Below, piece after piece: positions 60,889 through 64,000 of a DNA stretch of 64,000 nucleotides. The stretch covers positions 9,362,001-9,426,000 of the forward strand of contig NZ_CP082164.1 of NCBI RefSeq assembly GCF_023101685.1. The letters are read 5' to 3'. Numbering within the stretch: the stretch's first letter is position 1; each line of letters opens with the position of its first letter. The notes below the pieces were generated by a model that had not been told where the DNA came from, did no database searches, and saw nothing but the letters and a program-made list of their open reading frames with translations. The DNA is from Bradyrhizobium sp. 186 (GTDB lineage: Bacteria; Pseudomonadota; Alphaproteobacteria; Rhizobiales; Xanthobacteraceae). The position numbers were made by a program, and so were the translations under genes.

Positions 60889-61287
60889 TCAGGTCACACA
60901 GCGGCCGGGCTGGAGCAGCTTGGCGACCTCGGTCAGGGAGCTGACCATCGGCTCGCAGGCGATCGTTGGCTTGTTGCGGCCCTGCTTCTGCTTCTGGGGC
61001 GGGATCGGCGGCTTGGCATTGCCGGTTTCGATGACGGCAGGAATTCGCAGCAGCACTGACGTATCGGCGAGATCGTTCAGGCGCATCGAGACGGTGCGGG
61101 TGGCAACCGCCTCCGGCTTGAGATCGGTGAGCCGGTCCGCCTTGCCGGCGCGATTGACGACATTGCCGGATTGGTCTGCGACCGCCTGCCAGCGGTCGGT
61201 CAGATCATGGCCGAAGGCCAATTGCACCGCGCCGAGCGTCGCGACAATCGCGACCGCGCCCAAAAATCCCTTATAAATCTGTGACAT
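60889..61287 (-). CDS. Membrane-anchored protein of unknown function
   Basis: A 132-residue protein: a hydrophobic N-terminus (MSQIYKGFLGAVAIVATLGAVQLAFG, anchor or signal), then a polar region with VNRAGKADRLTDLKPEAVATRTVSMRLNDLADTSVLLRIPAVIE and a C-terminal part with two Cys (PTIACEPM, LQPGRCVT). It is not a recognised domain. ATG 61287 is used because the open frame upstream has no protein character. Terminal cysteines may form a disulphide in the periplasm. Confidence 0.65.
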   Translation of the reverse strand: MSQIYKGFLGAVAIVATLGAVQLAFGHDLTDRWQAVADQSGNVVNRAGKADRLTDLKPEAVATRTVSMRLNDLADTSVLLRIPAVIETGNAKPPIPPQKQKQGRNKPTIACEPMVSSLTEVAKLLQPGRCVT

Positions 61288-61419
61288 AGCTATCGGTCCC
61301 TCGCCCCATGCGATCGCGGGAACAACGCAAGCAGCGGACCAGGAGTTCTCAGCCGTTAAGATCACTTAACCGTGTGCGAAAAATCATCGCAGGCGGCACA
61401 AAAAAATTTTGCAACCGCT

Positions 61420-61537
61420 TGGAACGACTCCCGGGCCTTGGAGTCGTCCCAGAAGCCGGCTATTCCCCCCTGCCCCATAAGCCGGTGACGTAGGGCGCGA
61501 CCGTGGTGATGCCGGTCGCGCCTTACTTTTTTTCTGG
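61420..61537 (+). ncRNA. Candidate small RNA with C-rich loop and strong terminator
   Basis: On the plus strand, where no gene lies, an 8-bp hairpin (61424-61431/61440-61447) is followed by a second hairpin (CCGGCT/AGCCGG, 61456-61485) with an 18-base loop containing CCCCCCTGCCCC, and a strong GC terminator stem GGCGCGACC/GGTCGCGCC (61494-61522) followed by TTACTTTTTTT. A terminator without a protein gene ahead of it implies an RNA gene. The promoter is not clear. Confidence 0.45.
61494..61533 (+). terminator. Orphan Rho-independent terminator
   Basis: GGCGCGACC (61494-61502) pairs with GGTCGCGCC (61514-61522), extendable by an A-T and a G-T pair, followed by a seven-T run. The T-run is only on the plus strand, and no plus-strand gene ends nearby. 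Confidence 0.82.
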
Positions 61538-61540
61538 CGT

Positions 61541-62140
61541 CTACTTCGCCTTCCCCGCGAGCCACTCCCGCCCCTCGGCATAGAGCTTCTCGACCTCGGC
61601 ACCGGTCAGGCCCGGCATGTCGCGCTTGACCTTGTAGCCGATCAGCTCCTGCATGTAGGCGAGGTGGCGGTAGCCTTCGGGCAGCGCGGCCAGCGCCTGC
61701 TGGTCCAGGCGGAGGGTCGCGGCGGGATCAACCGGGTCGATCCGGTCCTTCTCGTAGATCGGCTGGCGGCGGACGATGCCCCATTGGCCCTGCCGCCTCT
61801 CCAGGAAATCATAGAAGCGCCCCGTGCAGACCACGTCGCAGAGCACGTCATGCACCGGCGCGCGCTGCGAGATGGTCATCTTGGTCTGCGCGATGGCGCG
61901 CTCGCCCTCGAGGTCGATGCTGGTGCCGCCGAGGAAATGCAGGATGCGCACGCCCTTGGCAAACCCCTCCTGGCTGACGCGGATGAAATCCAGCGCCGGC
62001 CCCTGAAACCACGTGGCGGACATCCAGCCTTCCTCATGCCAGACGGTCGCAAAGCGCGCCCAATCACCGGCATCACGCCAGACCGCCCAGTTCTCGACGA
62101 GGTCGCGGATGGCGAGGCGGTCGAGGAGTTGCTGGTCCAT
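61541..62140 (-). CDS. NTF2/SnoaL-like (ring-hydroxylating-dioxygenase-beta-type) protein
   Basis: A 199-residue cytoplasmic protein with an NTF2-like fold: MDQQLLDRLAIRDLVENWAVWRDAGDWARFATVWHEEGWM is the typical helical start with the WxDAGD region, followed by FLGGTSIDLEGERAIAQTKMTISQRAPV and a beta-sheet half. The C-terminus (about 175-199) extends past the fold. Members include scytalone-dehydratase-like and SnoaL-like enzymes; the role here is unknown. It stands alone, minus strand, left of the phyR locus. Confidence 0.8.
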   Translation of the reverse strand: MDQQLLDRLAIRDLVENWAVWRDAGDWARFATVWHEEGWMSATWFQGPALDFIRVSQEGFAKGVRILHFLGGTSIDLEGERAIAQTKMTISQRAPVHDVLCDVVCTGRFYDFLERRQGQWGIVRRQPIYEKDRIDPVDPAATLRLDQQALAALPEGYRHLAYMQELIGYKVKRDMPGLTGAEVEKLYAEGREWLAGKAK

Positions 62141-62321
62141 GAACACGTCTCCGATTGCACTGCGGCTGCAACGCGTCCGCTGCATGAGGTATGAGCGGCG
62201 AATTCGATGGCCGTCAAGCGCGGCAAACGACATGAAAAATCCGGCGCACCTTGCGGCACGCCGGATCAAATCACCATTCGCTAGATTCAGGCTCCTTCTT
62301 ACGACGCAGGCGCCTTTCTTA

Positions 62322-63128
62322 TTATGCCGCCGGTGCCTTCGACGTGCGGTTGCGCGAGTTGCGCTGGAAGAACAGCGCCTGGCTCGCCACCGCCGACACC
62401 ATCGCCGGCTGGAACGGCTTCGAGATCAGGAACGCCGGCTCGGGCCGCTCGCCGGTGAGGAAGCGCTCCGGATAGGCGGTGATGAACACCACCGGCACCT
62501 CGAAGGTTCGCAGCAATTCGTTGACGGCGTCCAGGCCGGACGAGCCGTCGGCAAGCTGGATATCGGCAAGGATCAGGCCGGGCCGCCTGTTCTTGGCGAG
62601 CGCCACCGCATCGGCATGGGTGCGCGCGACGCCGACGACGTTGTGCCCGAGATTCTTCACCAGGCTCTCGAGGTCCATGGCGATGAAGGTCTCGTCCTCG
62701 ATGATCAGCACGTCGGTCGCGATCTCGGCCGCCATCTCACGGCCCGCGGCATCCGCAAGCCGCCGCGTCTCGCCGACGTCGGTGCCGAGGATGTAGCCGA
62801 CTTCCTCTTCCGAGAATCCTTCGAGCGACAGCAGCAGGAACGCCTGCCGCGGCAGCGGCGTGATGTTCGACAGCCGCCGCTCCGGCGGCATCGGCAGGGT
62901 CGCCACTTCGGAATCATCGTTGACGGAGACCGAATTCCAGATCTGGGTGAACAGCCGAAACAGGCCGACGCGCGGTCCGTGGCTCTCGTCGAGCACCGAC
63001 GGATCCCCCAGCATGGCTTCCAACATGGCTGCGACATAGGCGTCGCCGGAGGCCTGGCTGCCCGTCAGGGCGCGCGCGTACCGGCGCAACAAGGGCAGGT
63101 GTTCAGCAACAAGCTGTGAACGGGACAT
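62322..63128 (-). CDS. phyR: General stress response regulator PhyR
   Basis: PhyR, 268 residues. The N-terminal half (about 1-130) mimics an ECF sigma factor: MSRSQLVAEHLPLLRRYARALTGSQASGDAYV is the sigma-2-like part and LPRQAFLLLSLEGFSEEEVGYILG the sigma-4-like part. The C-terminal receiver (about 140-262) carries acidic EDE and phospho-acceptor Asp189 in LILADIQLADG. When phosphorylated it binds NepR and frees EcfG. ATG 63128 has GGAG upstream; ATG 63143 is the alternative. It is divergent from nepR-ecfG, the conserved layout. The cognate HWE kinase gene is not in the window. Confidence 0.96.
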   Translation of the reverse strand: MSRSQLVAEHLPLLRRYARALTGSQASGDAYVAAMLEAMLGDPSVLDESHGPRVGLFRLFTQIWNSVSVNDDSEVATLPMPPERRLSNITPLPRQAFLLLSLEGFSEEEVGYILGTDVGETRRLADAAGREMAAEIATDVLIIEDETFIAMDLESLVKNLGHNVVGVARTHADAVALAKNRRPGLILADIQLADGSSGLDAVNELLRTFEVPVVFITAYPERFLTGERPEPAFLISKPFQPAMVSAVASQALFFQRNSRNRTSKAPAA

Positions 63129-63204
63129 CCCCACTCCATTCATCTTCAGGCCAAACTTCAACCAGCATAACCGCGGGGAGGCCCGGTTCCCCTGCACGAC
63201 TGAC

Positions 63205-63229
63205 TACGCTCCAAATCAACAAAAGTTCC
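63205..63229 (-). promoter_or_regulatory. EcfG-type promoter of phyR
   Basis: Minus strand GGAAC (63225-63229), 16 bases, CGTA (63205-63208), one base off CGTT. It lies about 80 bases before the phyR start and would give positive feedback. Confidence 0.6.
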
Positions 63230-63238
63230 GCGAGAGGG

Positions 63239-63263
63239 GGAACTTTTTATCGAACCTCGCATT
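63239..63263 (+). promoter_or_regulatory. EcfG-like promoter of nepR-ecfG
   Basis: Plus strand GGAAC (63239-63243), 16 bases, CATT (63260-63263), one base off CGTT. It stands about 80 bases before nepR and faces away from the phyR promoter. Confidence 0.5.
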
Positions 63264-63345
63264 GTGCCTATCCAGGGAACGGCTCCCGGTTGAGAAAACC
63301 TCTCGATTTCGCAGTGACTTAACTCGGGGAAACGTGGAACAGGTC

Positions 63346-63579
63346 ATGAAAGATCTCAAATCTCAAGCCAGCAGAAACACGACCCCCGGCAAGGGAGGCC
63401 TGACACCGGAGATCCAGTCCCGGATTGGGCACCAACTGCGCGCCATGTACGACGATGTCGTGCGGCAGGGGGTTCCGGACCGGTTCGCGGAGCTAATCAA
63501 GAAGCTTGATGCGCCGGGAGCGTCACCCCAAGTGGAAAATGACGGGGGCTCTAACGACAACAACACTGGGAGGGATTAA
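63346..63579 (+). CDS. nepR: Anti-sigma factor NepR
   Basis: NepR, 77 residues, binds EcfG and keeps it inactive until PhyR-P takes it away. The helical core LTPEIQSRIGHQLRAMYDDVVRQGVPDRFAELIKKLD (about residues 20-56) is the conserved NepR motif; the ends are polar and disordered. ATG 63346 is preferred; GTG 63334, preceded by GGGG, would add four residues. The stop overlaps the ecfG start by one base (TAATG), so translation is coupled. Confidence 0.93.
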   Translation: MKDLKSQASRNTTPGKGGLTPEIQSRIGHQLRAMYDDVVRQGVPDRFAELIKKLDAPGASPQVENDGGSNDNNTGRD

Positions 63580-64000
63580 TGCCTCTCACGAATTCCCTGC
63601 GCGACGATATCCTGGCGGCCGTGCCTAGCCTGCGCGCGTTCGCCATCTCACTCAGCGGCAATGCGGACCGCGCCGACGATTTGGTCCAGGAGACGCTGTT
63701 GCGCGCCCTCGCCAACATCGACTCGTTCCAGCCCGGCTCCAACCTGCCGGCGTGGCTGTTCACGATCCTGCGTAACCTGTTCCGCTCCGATTATCGGAAG
63801 CGGCGGCGGGAGGTCGAGGATGCGGAAGGCAACTATGCCAAAACGCTGAAGACGCAGCCCTCGCAGAACGCGCATCTCGAGTTTGAGGAGTTTCGCACGG
63901 CGCTCGACAAGCTTCCGCAGGACCAGCGCGAAGCCTTGATCCTGGTCGGCGCCTCCGGCTTCTCCTATGAGGATGCGGCTTCGATCTGCGGCTGCGCGGT
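63579..64000 (+). CDS. ecfG: ECF sigma factor EcfG (partial, cut by window end)
   Basis: The first 140 residues of EcfG (sigma EcfG/RpoE-type general stress sigma factor) are visible. Region 2 spans LRAFAISLSGNADRADDLVQETLLRALANIDSFQPGSNLPAWLFTILRNLFRSDYRKRRR, and region 4 begins FRTALDKLPQDQREALILVGASGFSYEDAASICGCAV. It directs transcription from GGAAC-N16/17-CGTT promoters. The start ATG 63579 has GGGAGG and overlaps nepR. The C-terminus lies outside the window. Confidence 0.95.
   Translation, partial: MPLTNSLRDDILAAVPSLRAFAISLSGNADRADDLVQETLLRALANIDSFQPGSNLPAWLFTILRNLFRSDYRKRRREVEDAEGNYAKTLKTQPSQNAHLEFEEFRTALDKLPQDQREALILVGASGFSYEDAASICGCA

Noticed and set aside
61421..61446. GGAAC with GTCG 17 bases downstream, near the orphan terminator
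   Set aside because: The -10 lacks CGTT-like sequence, so it is not counted as an EcfG promoter.
1..64000. CRISPR array, prophage, toxin-antitoxin or conjugation genes
   Set aside because: No regular direct repeats with spacers, phage structural genes or transfer genes were seen; the RHH protein has no toxin partner.

Overview
The window looks like a chromosomal segment of a Bradyrhizobium-type alphaproteobacterium (Bradyrhizobium/Rhodopseudomonas lineage). Pointers are the high G+C, a 345-residue ferrochelatase, the phyR / nepR-ecfG general stress locus, a ROSE-type RNA thermometer in front of an hsp20 gene, homospermidine synthase beside a type III ornithine decarboxylase, DUF3551 proteins, and many palindromic intergenic repeats of the kind common in this genus. 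Most of it is ordinary core genome. The only clear mobile element is one IS701-like insertion at 51590-53109.

Layout. 1-9.3 kb: secreted NTF2-like protein, tRNA-Val, cpdR, N-formylglutamate amidohydrolase, a probable small RNA, hisN, a Bug-type binding protein, a LysR/TauE pair, a LysE exporter and an adenylate cyclase-TPR protein. 9.5-16 kb: an unusually long RoxA-like dihaem protein, two alpha/beta hydrolases, heat-shock hsp20 with its thermometer, and a PepSY-like secreted protein. 16.4-22.8 kb: gltB-gltD. 22.9-31.3 kb: outer-membrane barrel, kdsD-like isomerase, CMD/HxlR pair, NfeD-stomatin pair, ABC binding protein, hemH, MAPEG. 31.4-35.6 kb: M3 peptidase, DUF1007 and NicO operon. 35.7-40.2 kb: polyamine block, in which a long structured leader precedes ornithine decarboxylase, then GNAT, RidA and homospermidine synthase. 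40.3-42.5 kb: small stress-type protein, MgtC and the distal end of the zinc operon. 42.5-47.5 kb: zinc operon (His-rich peptide, znuC, znuB, znuA, cobW, WD40) behind a Zur-like box, and a split permease. 47.7-53.3 kb: sodB, GNAT, DUF2147, DUF3095, an RHH protein and the IS. 53.4-57.7 kb: SDR / AMP-ligase / acyl carrier protein / acyl-CoA synthetase cluster. 57.7-64 kb: a transporter gene fossil, two DUF3551 genes, htpG, an NTF2-like gene, and phyR / nepR-ecfG, with ecfG cut by the window edge.

How the parts connect. The general stress switch is encoded at the right end (PhyR, NepR, EcfG). I find exact GGAAC-N16/17-CGTT EcfG-type promoters in front of sodB and of a 110-residue anchored protein, and near matches before a DUF3551 gene, phyR and nepR, so several scattered genes may form one regulon. 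The zinc genes form a run of mostly overlapping or closely spaced genes headed by a 72-residue histidine-rich membrane peptide whose transcript appears to be leaderless. The clearest under-described items are a probable anti-Shine-Dalgarno small RNA (about 2500-2587), an orphan-terminator RNA (about 61420-61537), the His-rich peptide and WD40 protein of the zinc operon, the N-terminally extended RoxA-like protein, and the four-gene acyl-activation cluster. All functional statements are by reading of sequence; no database search was run.
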